Assembly: GCF_026914185.1 (NCBI RefSeq)
Contig: NC_070562.1
Span: 7,316,001 to 7,380,000, forward strand
Source of the DNA: Puccinia triticina
Taxonomy: Eukaryota > Basidiomycota > Pucciniomycetes > Pucciniales > Pucciniaceae
Length of the DNA: 64,000 nt
Direction of reading: 5' to 3'
Below are positions 10,141 to 20,520 of this stretch, piece after piece (the stretch's first letter is position 1; the number at the start of each line of letters is the position of its first letter). A model generated the notes under the pieces. That model made no database searches, had not been told where the DNA came from, and was given only the letters and a program-made list of their open reading frames with translations. Made by a program: the position numbers and the translations under genes.

Positions 10141-12661
10141 ATGTACTAGAGGCCAAGGCGGCTTCGCCGCTGCACATACAAGTTATAGTTTGATTGATTC
10201 TTGAAACCACCGCACCAATACCACTTGAATTGTCTGCTCAGAGGCTCCTAGAACAAACATGTATGAACCCAACCATGTCCAGTTTCAGCCTGAGTCTCAT
10301 CTTTTAAGGTGGCAAAGCTCATCTCACCCACCTTTCTCACCTCATGATTCAGTTTGATTGTCACATGTATATCTCTCTGAGTTGAGTTAAATCACTTATC
10401 AGGTTCTTTCCTTTGTGGATAGGCTGAATCCCAGCATAGTTGTGGAGCTACAAGAAAGGGAAATAAACTTGAATGTATGCATTTTGACAGCTCTGTTTAT
10501 GAAGCTTAGGGCAAAAACCCGTCAAAATTAAGGGTTTTGGGCCCTAGCACTATAACTGTGCTGATGTAAACACTAGTAATGTAAATTACTAAACTTGTTT
10601 CGTGGTAAGTTGGCCACTACAAGGGTTTTTAAACACTCTTTTAAAAAGAGGAAGATTTATTATGTAATTAATAATATATAATTATTAATTACAGGGAATA
10701 AATTTGGCGTAAAAAGTAGGTGGTAAGCGCTTAAGCTGATTGGCTGCTTGTCAGAGGCGGGGGTCTTACGGCAACTACTTTTAAGGATAAAGCTTGTAAA
10801 TATGCTAATAAGGGAGTTTTGATATTTAAAGGTTTAATCCAGTGGATTTTACGTGCTGGGGATGGTTTAAAGGGAAAAGTGGCTACTTCTGTAGCAGAGG
10901 AGAATATTCACGGCAACTTACAGTTTGTGGGCGGTGAATGGTCTGGGGGATCTTTTCCTGAGGGCCAAAGAGGCCTCTATTTATAGAGGGGACTTCAGTG
11001 GGCGTAAAACACTGAGTCCTTTCTCCCTACGGGAGTATCCAGGGCTGTAGCCGTGATAAGGGCTTGGCTGTGGGTATTTTAATTGTATTGAAATAGACTA
11101 ATTTCCCTGACTCTGTCACATGACATATTTATAACCAATTGTCATGTGAAAGAGCTTCTGTAGAAGTCTACATGATACTTTCACGGGGTATTTTTACACG
11201 AGTAATATTACTCATTATTGTACAACAGTTTATTTTTATGTACTTTAATTGTTTTACTAAATTTTTGTATGTAATACTATTTTTGGGCGCTTTCTGTGGC
11301 CAATTCTTATTTATACAATTAGTACATGAAGGAATAGGAATAAGGGGGTACTTTGAGTGGGTGACCCCCCTTAATTTATGATGAGGAATCTGATTCTGCA
11401 ATAATAATTCAATAATTATTATTATTTACTGAGTTATTGCAGTCTTTTGGATACTTAATGTATCTCTAAGGCTGACACATTTTATCAGCAATTCAAGAAT
11501 TTCATGTGCATAGATTAGTTGACAGCATGGAATAAAAGCAGCTTTTGAAAAAGCTTGTCTGAAAACTTAGGAATGTCATTCATTCTTCATCCCATATGTA
11601 AAATTGGGGTCTAGTTCTTTTTTAAATCAGGTGTTGATACTGAAGAGCAAACTTAATTGTAAATTGTGGGCTTAGTATTCAGCACAAATAGGTCCAGCAC
11701 AATTAGTTGATCTGTTTCTATGTGTTAGATATTGCTATAGCTGGGTTCAACTGTCCTGACCTTTTGACAACTGTCTGAAGTTGAAATTCCCATGTATTGT
11801 TTTGGAACTCTCCACTTGAAGGGATATGGCAGACATGGGTGACCACATATGTTTGTTATAATTGCCTCAACACTCTGCTCATGAAAATTAAGCCTCACAT
11901 CTGCTCAACTATTCACAGTAGTCTTTCAATTGAAGGGGAGCAATGATATCTTAGATATTACATCACATTAGTGAAGACTTGGTAGAAGTAACAACCTTGA
12001 ATTGATTCTGCAGACTGACCTGACAGTCAATTATATGACCCAAATTACAACTTAAAACCAGGCTTTTTTCTTTTTTCTCATGACTGTAAGCTGGGCATGG
12101 TAGGGGCTGAAATACCATGATGGAGGGGAAGCGTCAAGTATATTAATATAACAGATAGGTTGACAGCAACCATTTGGAGTACATTAGCATGAGGTGATGT
12201 GAAATAGTTACATCAAGATTCAAAACAATGCAGTCTCATACAGCATTTCATTAATATGAACAGGATGAATAAAACAAAGAATGACTCATGGGGGTAACTA
12301 TTCCAATGGTGTGGCTTAATTTTATTTACCAACTCCCTGGAGATATGATCCGGAATTTTGCCTAGTCAGAGCATATCTAAATATCAAAGTGCCAGCCGTA
12401 GCTGTTAGATCGTATCAGTTATGTTGCAAGAAAATCCGCTCCGGCTCTCCTCTGCCCCTCGCACGGCCGAGAGAAGGGTATGTTGTGTGTAGGGGCGTTA
12501 TCGGCTAGCCAAGCATAATATTGACAAGAAAGTGGTTGGTTGAGCTCACATCAAGGACAGGTGGAGAAGTGGAGGTATACATATGTGGGTGTGATGAAGA
12601 CATACCTCATAAGGCCAAATGGTTGAACAGGAGGGAACCCTCTACCTCAGTTGGCAAGCAA
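10141..12661. other. No gene seen; AT-rich stretch with a perfect palindrome
   Basis: No ORF with protein-like character. A 12-bp inverted repeat with a 5-base centre (GTAATTAATAAT / ATTATTAATTAC) lies near 10664-10692. The part from 10560 to 11450 is AT-rich and could be a decayed solo LTR, but I found no matching ends. Confidence 0.5.
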
Positions 12662-13090
12662 TCATCCATACCCAGATTGCCGGGGTCTCCCTCCGTCTCC
12701 GCATCTCTCTCCTGAGGGCCCAGGAATTTGTACAACATCAGTTCGGACTCTCAGGTGTACATAGAGCAGCAGCTCACAAAGTTTGTGCAGATAGGTGGAC
12801 AGATCTTTGACCATCTGTCCACAGACCAATACGTTGTCTGTCTGCCCGGGCATCCGGGAGAGATTAGTCAATCCATCTCAACTGACTGCTTGGTCTGAGA
12901 ATCTCTCGATGAGTGCGGCCTGGTAGTCGGAGGGATCTTTGTATAGATAGTAGAGAACCATGACGGTGGTCTGCTTGTCCTGGCCATTGTCTGAGATCCG
13001 GCTGTAGTGTGTTTGGAGATGGAGCCAGTAGTGAACTTGTTCAAAGTGGAAGGACTCGAAAACAGCATGAGCGACGACCCCGGGGCCCTA
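12662..13090 (-). pseudogene. Unidentified coding fragment with one internal TGA
   Basis: On the minus strand a frame from about 13090 to 12662 reads as a protein, with many C-ending codons and stretches such as FHFEQVHYWLHLQTHYSR and TVMVLYYLYKDPSDYQAAL. One TGA at 12878-12880 divides it, and the same frame continues (LVCGQMVKDLSTYLHKLC). The upstream edge meets a stop in the same frame, so an exon boundary or truncation is near 13090. I do not recognise the protein. It may be a captured host-gene fragment in the candidate transposon around it. Confidence 0.4.
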
Positions 13091-13329
13091 TCGTTCTCAA
13101 AGCTCATCGACGATTGGATTTCCCTCTCCCTCCGGGCTTGCCTTTGGACTTAGTTCATCTTGGTAATGTATGGCCAATGTATGGGTGGACGGTAAGCGGG
13201 TGGGAAAGCCCTCGGAGCTAGTCGTTGATGTAAGCCCCCTCCTTTGGGGTCTCACAAAGCTGTCACAATTATCATTGTTAGGTTACATAATCCACCAGTA
13301 CTTAGTCTCAGCCTGTTCCTTCCCTAGCT

Positions 13330-13469
13330 CAGCAGAGATCCCTGTAGACTGACACATCTCTCTGAGCTAGGTAAGCCATTCACCCCTTTCACTTTATCCA
13401 CTCTTTCTCTCTTCTCACCAGTTGTATAGAGCAGAGATCCCTGTAGACTGACACATCTCTCTGAGCTAG
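13330..13469. repeat. Perfect 40-bp direct repeat, 99 bp apart
   Basis: AGCAGAGATCCCTGTAGACT and the following 20 bases occur at 13331-13370 and again at 13430-13469. The first copy is followed directly by GTAAGCC and the second is preceded closely by CACCAG, so the interval looks like an intron between two copies of the same exon piece. Confidence 0.7.
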
Positions 13470-14870
13470 CTCCCGCTCATCTTGAAATACAGTCCTTGGT
13501 CATAGAATTTGTGCCTTTGTGCCCCTCTCGAGTCACTTCATCAGTGAAGGAGATTCCACTCCTTACACTTTTTTTTTCTAGACCAAAACCAACCAGAGGC
13601 TTGCCTTCATTGGTTCCCAGCCTCGACCCCCCTGGATTTTTTTTTTCTCTCCTCTCGACCTTCTTCGATCGCGCTTGCTCGCCTCCCTTCTGTCTCAAGG
13701 AGCCAACCCAAACAGCGCCTCTCCTTTCTCTGAACTCAGTCGGACAAACAGTTGCCCGGCCTCCCAATTAGAACCCCTTTTTCTCCTCTTACTTGGACTT
13801 GACCGGACAATCAAACGCCGGCCCCTTTTGGATCCCATACGGCGAAGCACCAAGGGTTCTTTGGTCTCTTGAACAAACGGACGGATGTATCAGTGGACAA
13901 CAGCCCAATCAGCTGAATGATTGACACGACCCGACTTGCCTTGCCTCCGTTCCCCCACTACTCAGACAAAGGAAAAGACGGACTCGTTGAAGACAGACGA
14001 GACTCTCGCCCCATCATCCTCGCTTGCGTTTGATCGTCTTAACTTTATGTTTTGAGGAGCCAACCCGAAACCACTTTCCCAAGTCTGGATCAGACGATCG
14101 AGTGGACTGATCAACGGACGGACCAAACGACGAACCAGTTGACCTCACCGTACTGGTTTTGCTATCTTTTGATCTTGATTGGAGCAGCCAACCAACTGGC
14201 CCCTCTTTCCACTTCTCTCGACCGGTCGAACGGACCGTAGCCCTTGTTTTTCATTTGAACGGACGGCTGTTTGGCTAGACAACAGCCCCTTCTTCGTCTT
14301 TTCTCAATCCGACCCTTCCGCCGCCTCGTCGCTCCACCGGGCCCGACCTCCTTCCTGTGCTGCGCCACCCTCCTCGCGATTGGCTGGCTACAGTTCCCTG
14401 CCTATACACTTGCCTTCTAACCGATCGTTCAGCCGGCCAGACCAGCTGCTTATCTTGTGTCCTAGACGGACTACCCAACCCGGACCTACGCCCAGGACCC
14501 ATTGCCTCAACCTGCCTGACTAGACGACTGTAGGACCGCAGAATTGACCCCCGCGACGGCCACGTAGGACCGCAGGACCAATATCCGGGACCCCGGACCT
14601 CTCCCCCTTGCTCAACGGCCACACAGGACCGCCGAACCGATGCCCTAAGCTCCCCGACTCCCTCGACGGCCACACAGGACCGCCAAGACGATCTCACGAC
14701 CCCCCTCGACCCTCTCAACCTCTAGCTCTCGTCGTGGCCCTCCTCGTCGCCCTCCAAAGACTTCATAAATATTTGTCAGCTGATGGGGTATAAAAGACCA
14801 CGCGAGCGCAATGGGGGCGGCTTGTAGCGGCTGCTGCTGCAGCAAATCGAGTTGCAAGTTGTAGATTTAT
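13470..14870. other. No gene supported; GC-rich, short repeats and a TATA-like box
   Basis: Several overlapping ORFs on both strands are low-complexity. GACGGCCAC with a following (A/G)GGACCGC recurs at about 14557, 14617 and 14665. TATAAAAGA at about 14789 could be the promoter of the ORF that follows at 14871-15164. Confidence 0.4.
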
Positions 14871-15164
14871 TTGAGTTTACAAAGGTGGGTCAATTTGCGT
14901 TCAGTGGGCTCCGATGCGAGTGCGGATTCAGGAGAGCAGATTTCTTCGCGGGTACGAGAGGCTTGCAAGGATATTAGCGTCAGAAGGTTGGACACTTTCA
15001 AGTGGATTGTCGAGGTTTCTTTGGCTATGAAGAACAGCCACATGAGCATTTTGACTTTGTATGCTAAGGTAGTGAAGCGGAAATGTGGGAAAATCAATCC
15101 TGACCTGTATGCAACGCTGAAGCAACAACTATGTACAGGAGCGCTTCCCCTCTCTTTGAAATAG
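14871..15164 (+). CDS. Short ORF with protein-like composition, function unknown
   Basis: The frame is open to TAG at 15162 with a plausible sequence (SDASADSGEQISSRVREACK early, then KWIVEVSLAMKNSHMSILTL, ending KQQLCTGALPLSLK). There is no ATG at the left end; the frame begins with TTG, so this is probably an exon of a longer or decayed gene. TATAAAAGA lies about 80 bp upstream. No domain recognised. Confidence 0.3.
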   Translation: MSLQRWVNLRSVGSDASADSGEQISSRVREACKDISVRRLDTFKWIVEVSLAMKNSHMSILTLYAKVVKRKCGKINPDLYATLKQQLCTGALPLSLK

Positions 15165-16300
15165 GAGGAGGAAAATTTTGCAATCATCTCACCATCAAAT
15201 TTCTGTTTGCCAAATGTGGCATCGGGTGGAACTGTTGGATGTATTAGCGAGTTGGGAGTAGGAAAGAGAGCAGGGGGAGGGGAAAAACTCGCACAACCAT
15301 GATACAGTACGTACGTCAGCCAGTGCAAAGATGACTACGGAATCCCACAACCGTTCGACAATCCTGGATTTGAGGGCGTGAGGAGGAACCGTTGAGCTCG
15401 GCCAGATGGGGGGCGAGGAGCTTGGCGAAGAACTTGGCTGACAATCACCAAGTTGGCTGTAGAAGCCGCTTTGGCGCCTGCAATGGTATCGAGGCTCTTG
15501 GCGCGGCCAAACTCAATTTGTAAAATTCCTGAATCTATTGAGATATCTTTTGTGTTTGTTTTGGCGTTCTTTGGGGCCGCAAGCGCTTCTGTCTGTCGAT
15601 GGCTTGGCAAAAATCCAGCATTTTCAGGTGGCAAGAGGGATTCTGACATAGCTAGGGAGACCAATCATGAGGGGTTCAAAGCAGTGGACGGTTGCAAGGC
15701 CACGGGGTGGTTTGCGCGTTGCCGTGGAATCAATTACGGTTACAGGGCCGCCGCGTGGCGTGGCGTTTGCGTGAGGGGAGCGAGCTGTCTGGCCTGGCGG
15801 GGAGCGGAGAGCTTAAAAGGTGGTAGCTTGTTGTTGTAGCTGTTTCTCCAGGCAATTGGAGATGCTGCACTTCCAGCCATCCATTGTCCTCAACCCCTCC
15901 GCTGTTGCACGTGCACAGTCTGAGGGGCAAAGAGTGGGCCCCCCACTGGTCAGCAGCCTTTGCTGCAGGCCGGGGGCCTTCACGTCCAACCTTTTTGACC
16001 TGCGCGCTTGACGCGGGCTGGAGGTTGAGCCTGGGGGCACAGCACTGCTGATGTTGGAAGGCTAGGTTGAGAATTTAGAGAGCTGCATCTTTTTTTTTTT
16101 TTTGATTCACATATTGATTGTTGCGGATTTTGCATTGGTTTTTTGTCCAATGGGGAAACCCATGATTTTTTTTCTCTCATTTTGTGTATTTACAGGGGGA
16201 ACCCTTGAATTTTTTTTAGTGTTCTGGCAAATCTGTGTCTTTAATAAACTTGGATGTATGTATGTAAGCACAACACAGCTCACATATTCGGAAGAATATA
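15165..16300. other. No clear gene
   Basis: A minus-strand frame at 15335-15664 contains a protein-like stretch (FGRAKSLDTIAGAKAASTAN) but has no ATG-supported structure I trust, and plus-strand ORFs at 15453-15839 overlap it. The stretch from 16090 to 16230 is rich in T runs. Confidence 0.35.
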
Positions 16301-16309
16301 GGCCAATGA

Positions 16310-16650
16310 CCCGATGCCCGGACTGTCATCCTTTCAACTACATAAATAGGTCATCCCAATGACCGGTTGTGCTATCCAATGACCGGTCATCCTATCAATG
16401 ACGGCCCGACCGGCTATTGATGGATCATCTTATCAATGACCAGTCATCATATCGATGTCCGGTTGTTCTATCCAATGACCGGTCTATCAATGTCCGGCCA
16501 TCCTATCATTGACTGGTAATCCCATTGATGACCAGTCAATCAAGGACCGGTCCGGCCATCCTATCATTGACTGAATGGGATGACCAGTCGATAAAGGACC
16601 GGTCAATCACTGACTGGTCGATCAATGACCGGTCGATCCATGACCGGTCA
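16310..16650. repeat. Degenerate tandem repeat built on ATCAATGACCGGTC
   Basis: About twenty variants of a short unit (TATC(A/C)AATGACCGGTC and close forms such as GATGTCCGGT and TGACTGGTC) are packed into about 340 bp. The core GACCGGTC is itself a palindrome. Satellite-like; no coding function. Confidence 0.75.
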
Positions 16651-16993
16651 ATCAAAGTGTTATATTATTGTTTGTTTGTTTTTCTGGGGGGCGGGGGGTG
16701 GAGAGGGGTTGGCATGTACTTACAATATCTGTTGTGTAGTATGTATGTACTTGTGTTTGGCAAGGGGTTGGCAGGCTTGTCAAAATTTTCCTTACAGAGG
16801 CTCTGTAGGGCTTGGTAAATCTAGCGAGTCTTAAAGATTTACCAAAAAAACATTTAGCTAAAGAGCCCTAAAGAGGGCACGGGGGTGGAAAATCCCTTAC
16901 CTGCTCTGTAAATCTGCCTTACCGAGCGGGTTTACAGAGACAAGGGTGGATGCTCCAAGCGCATGCTGAAACTCTGTTCCTCTCTCCATAGCC

Positions 16994-17304
16994 ATGTCGA
17001 CAATAGACGAAGTGCCGAAGCAACCCAAGCGGATCCAACCACCTTCAAGGTAAGTTGGGAAGCCGGGTTCGCCATAGCTAGGACAGCAATGCTGACAGGA
17101 TACTTATCCCTAATACAGCACGCCAACCTCCAACTCCCATCTAGACCCATCGGGTTCAAGCCTCAGCAAAAGGATTTCCAGCTCTTCGAGAGAAGGTAAG
17201 TCCTGCGCTGTTGTGCCATACAATAGCACTTGGATGCTAATTATCAGGACTTACAATCCACAGATACCAGGAGTATCCAAAGTCTTTTAGCTCGGTTAGG
17301 CTGA
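16994..17304 (+). CDS. Small three-exon gene model, 57-residue Ser/Pro-rich protein
   Basis: ATG at 16994 (MSTIDEVPKQPKRIQPPS ...). Exon 1 16994-17049, intron 17050-17118 (GTAAGT ... GCTGAC ... ACAG), exon 2 17119-17195, intron 17196-17263 (GTAAGT ... GCTAAT ... ACAG), exon 3 17264-17304 ending in TGA. Both introns are 68-69 bp with good fungal splice and branch sequences, and the phase is kept across both junctions, which is the main support. The product is Ser/Thr/Pro-rich with no known domain. It may be only the 5' part of a longer gene, since a further GTAAGA lies at about 17334. It overlaps the E1-distal side of the GAGCATCC terminus at 16955. Confidence 0.4.
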
Positions 17305-18545
17305 TGTTAAGCGCTCCACCTACCGAGTCCATGTAAGAGAATCTCTCATTCTTAAACTTCCTTCCCTGAAGTCATAGCACTGACGCTGTGCGCAGTCGCC
17401 TCTCTTAGACGCTATTGTCCCTATCGCCACCGCGCGACCTTAGCTGCACTGCAGCCTTTTTCATCTTAATCCAACCTCAATATCTTTTATTGCTCCACCT
17501 TAGTCGGTCAACTTTCCCCCTTTAGGTAAAACATTGTTTTTCATTATTCTCTTGTCTCTGTGTTTGGCAGATAGACCTTTTTCTTATGAGCAATAAACAC
17601 CTTTAGTATTGTGAAAACTTTTAATGAGGCTGAGATGGTCGAAGAAGGGGAACAGGAAGCTCTGGGAGAACAGAAACACAGCCATGTTGATTGAGATGAG
17701 ATCATACGTCCGCCGGTGGCCTTGGAGATTGTTTGCTGCGAGGTGCTTTGGGATCCAGAGCCCGTATTGTGTCAATCTCACCTCCATAAAGAACCCGCCA
17801 AGTTGGAAGAAGCAGTTGTTTTTAGTAGTTGACCCAAAGGAAGAAAGCGAGCCAAACTCTGAGCGTCTTGGAACCTTGAAAGTGGAGAAGCTGGACAAGT
17901 GCAATATGTTGTGTTGGGTTGGAAGAGCCAAAGTTAACGTACAGCTGCCATTTGAGGAGCTTGGCCGCCTAGGAGCGCTCAGAGCAGGGGTGACACTGAC
18001 TGATGCTTGTGGGAGGATCTTTGGTGGTCTTTGGTGTGAGTGATCAATTACAATCAGCGCGAGAGAGCTGCGGCAAACTTGGTGGACAGCAACAGGATGA
18101 GGATGGAAGGATTGGCAACGGGCAACAGCTCACTTTGGCTGTTGAAGGTCTAGTTGGCGTGCTTGGTATCTTGACTGTACGAGGCCATTTTGTATCAAAG
18201 GTTGCTTTGCATCAAACAACAAGGCTTGTTTGAGCAGCTGCTTCAACACCTATGTACACCCAACGGGTCCAGCTAAGCTGAAGCTCAAAGATCCTTGCGA
18301 CAACGTCTTCGGCCTGCCCCACAGCCAATGATGATAGGTCCAGCAATACGGCTGCCACAGTAATGAAGGTGATAGGGCCCTGTCCAGCGGAGGGTTTACA
18401 TTGGGTGGGACTGGGTGGCGTGGCGTTGACAAGGATACAGTGGTCGTGGCGCCGGATGCGCCTAGAGTCAAGAGTCATGACTTTCCCCCTATGGATGAGC
18501 CGAGTTTGGGTGTTTAAGGAGGAGGGGAGGGTGTCAATTTTTCCC
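17305..18545. other. Unresolved stretch, possible decayed gene
   Basis: A plus-strand ORF at 17624-18043 (139 codons) and minus-strand frames at 17584-17931 and 18212-18478 each contain short protein-like runs (for example VVARIFELQLSWTRWVYIGV on the minus strand) but none gives a consistent gene. I make no gene call. Confidence 0.3.
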
Positions 18546-19029
18546 CCCAGGGGTTCTGGTTTCGTCCCACCCCCTCCCTGGAGGCCCCGTACATTGCTTG
18601 ATTAGGCCCCTCCTTGACAGCTCTTTCACAGAGTCTTTCACAACCGGCCCTTTTTTGCTTGTTGCTTTGGCACAGTTGGAGGGTCATCCATAGGGCCTTT
18701 TAGGTCTTTGGGGATATTTTAAACAGCTGCCTGTATTGTAGAAATTGGTGCTCTTCTGTTGTGTTCTTTTTAAATTAGAAATATGCCAAAACTTAGATCT
18801 AGGTTTCCACGTTTGTGTGGATTTAAGAAACTTGGATTGGCATAAACAGCCACACAAATAACAGTAAACATTGAAATCCCCAAAGGCCCGAAGGCCCTAT
18901 GGATGACCCTCCAGCTGTGCCTCAGCAACGAGAAAAAGTGGGCCGGTTGTTAGAGTAGTCCAGGAAGGCCCTAATCAAGTGATTAGTGGGCTCCCAGGGA
19001 GGGGGTAGGACAAAACCAGAGCCCCTGGC
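18546..19029. repeat. Foldback element, arms about 180 bp
   Basis: The sequence from CCAGGGGTTCTGG (18546) to about 18725 is matched in reverse complement by about 18852-19029 (ending CCAGAGCCCCTGG). Arms include CTTGATTAGG...C and GGAGGGTCATCCATAGGGCC in both copies. The centre is about 125 bp. No ORF. No clear target duplication was seen. Confidence 0.75.
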
Positions 19030-19496
19030 GCATCAATCCAGCGCAACTCCACTTTCCTTAAATAAGCCTTCAATACACAATTAGTCCCTGCATTCATACT
19101 TTCCCTCTCCATCCACTGTCTGTCTCCAATGCCCCGCCGTAACTGCACACACCCCACGCCGCCGCCCCCAACGCGCGTTTCCACTGTCCGCTTGGTACCA
19201 CTTACCACCACACTAACAACAGGCCCAATGAATCCGAAAAAGGTACACCCATTACCGCAGGTATTGCCACCACATCTGGCCCAGGCAACCCTCACCGTGG
19301 TGGCCACTAACTGTATCCGCACTTATCACAACAGGTCCTGCGCGGCACTACCGATCAATGGACAAACACCTCTGGGCAAACTCAATCACCTTGCGCTTTG
19401 CCACAGGCACACACCCTTGTACGTTCCCAATGCTTTACCCCCCCTTATCCTTAACTGTAAACAGCTCTAAATCTTGCCACGCCACATCACCAACGG

Positions 19497-20202
19497 CGTG
19501 GAACTCCTACCGTGCCAGGCGGTAGGCAGAGCGTTGAGGGGATAGGTGCTGTTGAGCTGCCCTCGTGGTGGTCCGGCAAATGAGATGAGGATCGGAACTT
19601 GATAGCGTTGGGGGGGGGATTTGTAGAGAGACAATGGGGATGGAATACCGTCGGCGGTGGTTGGTTGTTTGAGGATTGGATGATGATGATAAAGGGATAA
19701 GGATCAGGATGAAGAATCAGGATAATGCTGGGGATACTGCCAGCGGATCAGAAAAGTTTGATGGAATTTCTTGTGGATCAGAGCAAGTCCCATGCCGTCC
19801 CATCCTCCAAGTTTGAACTTGAACTTGGACTCTGGGGAGTGACATGTCACAGGACATGTCATCACATCCTTAACTACACACAACAGAGAGCTAGGAAAGA
19901 AACCACAAACAAAGGAAAACAGCACAACAAACAGAGACAAAAACCACATAGCTATGTGTTAGGACCAAGAAATATGGAGAGGTGATAAGTCAGAAGCAAC
20001 AAAAAAATAACACCAAAACACATAAAGTCAAGTTTGATCAAACTGAATAATAATATAATACTAATGATGAAGAAGAGAAAAAGAAATGAAACAAAAGAAA
20101 TCTTGATGAGTCTTGAGGATCTTGATCTTGAGATGAATATCTTGAGGTGTGAAAATGTTGATAATCTTGATCTTGAGGCTTAGAACCAGATTGAACACCA
20201 CA
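19497..20202 (-). repeat. Solo LTR, TSD ACGG
   Basis: Read on the minus strand it starts TGTGGTGTTCAATC and ends GGTAGGAGTTCCACG, where the usual terminal CACA has become CACG. The two flanks are ACGG at 19493-19496 and ACGG at 20203-20206. It belongs to the same family as 47488-48142: both end CTGCCTACCGCCTGGCACGG plus TAGGAGTTCCAC. No internal retroelement genes remain, so it is a product of LTR-LTR recombination. Confidence 0.85.
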
Positions 20203-20407
20203 ACGGCCAATTTGTCACCCCTCAACGCCTTGTCTATTGTGCCTTTGATAGTGTCCAGGCAAGCCCAGCTTAACTTAGTTTATATCAAATCCAACTGGCC
20301 TGGTTTGTGCCGCCGGCCAACCTATATTCAACGTTGCGAGCGGGCCCATTCATTCATTGCCACGTCATGGTGTTTGGCATGAAAACCACTCATATCCGTC
20401 ACACACC

Positions 20408-20420
20408 TCCTCACTATATA
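20408..20420 (+). promoter_or_regulatory. TATA box of the gene at 20521
   Basis: CACTATATAAAGCAC lies about 105 bp upstream of the ATG at 20521. The pyrimidine-rich CT/CA stretch between them is typical of fungal core promoters. Confidence 0.6.
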
Positions 20421-20520
20421 AAGCACTCTCCTGTGCACTTCCACTCTGTACTCACCACCTTCATCACATTCTCAATCTTTTCATACTCCAAATACCACCC
20501 ATTCCTATACCCGTTCCAGA

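Larger units (their letters stand above)
9518..16955. mobile_element. Candidate 7.4-kb DNA transposon with GAGCATCCACCC termini
   Basis: GAGCATCCACCCTCG at 9518 is matched in reverse complement by the sequence ending at 16955 (GAGCATCCACCCTTG read inwards). Both ends carry subterminal GTAAATCTTTA-like motifs. Flanks are TAA (left) and CAA (right), one mismatch from a 3-bp duplication. The same GAGCATCC terminus with a perfect TAA duplication occurs in the MITE at 23335-23698. No transposase is visible inside; the interior holds decayed gene fragments, so it would be non-autonomous. The two ends could also belong to separate decayed MITEs. Confidence 0.35.

Noticed and set aside
10560..11450. 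AT-rich block as a solo LTR
   Set aside because: I could not find matching ends with a target duplication.
13477..14718. Overlapping ORFs of 90-147 codons on both strands
   Set aside because: GC-rich low-complexity sequence open in several frames, with no start context, splice pattern or domain.
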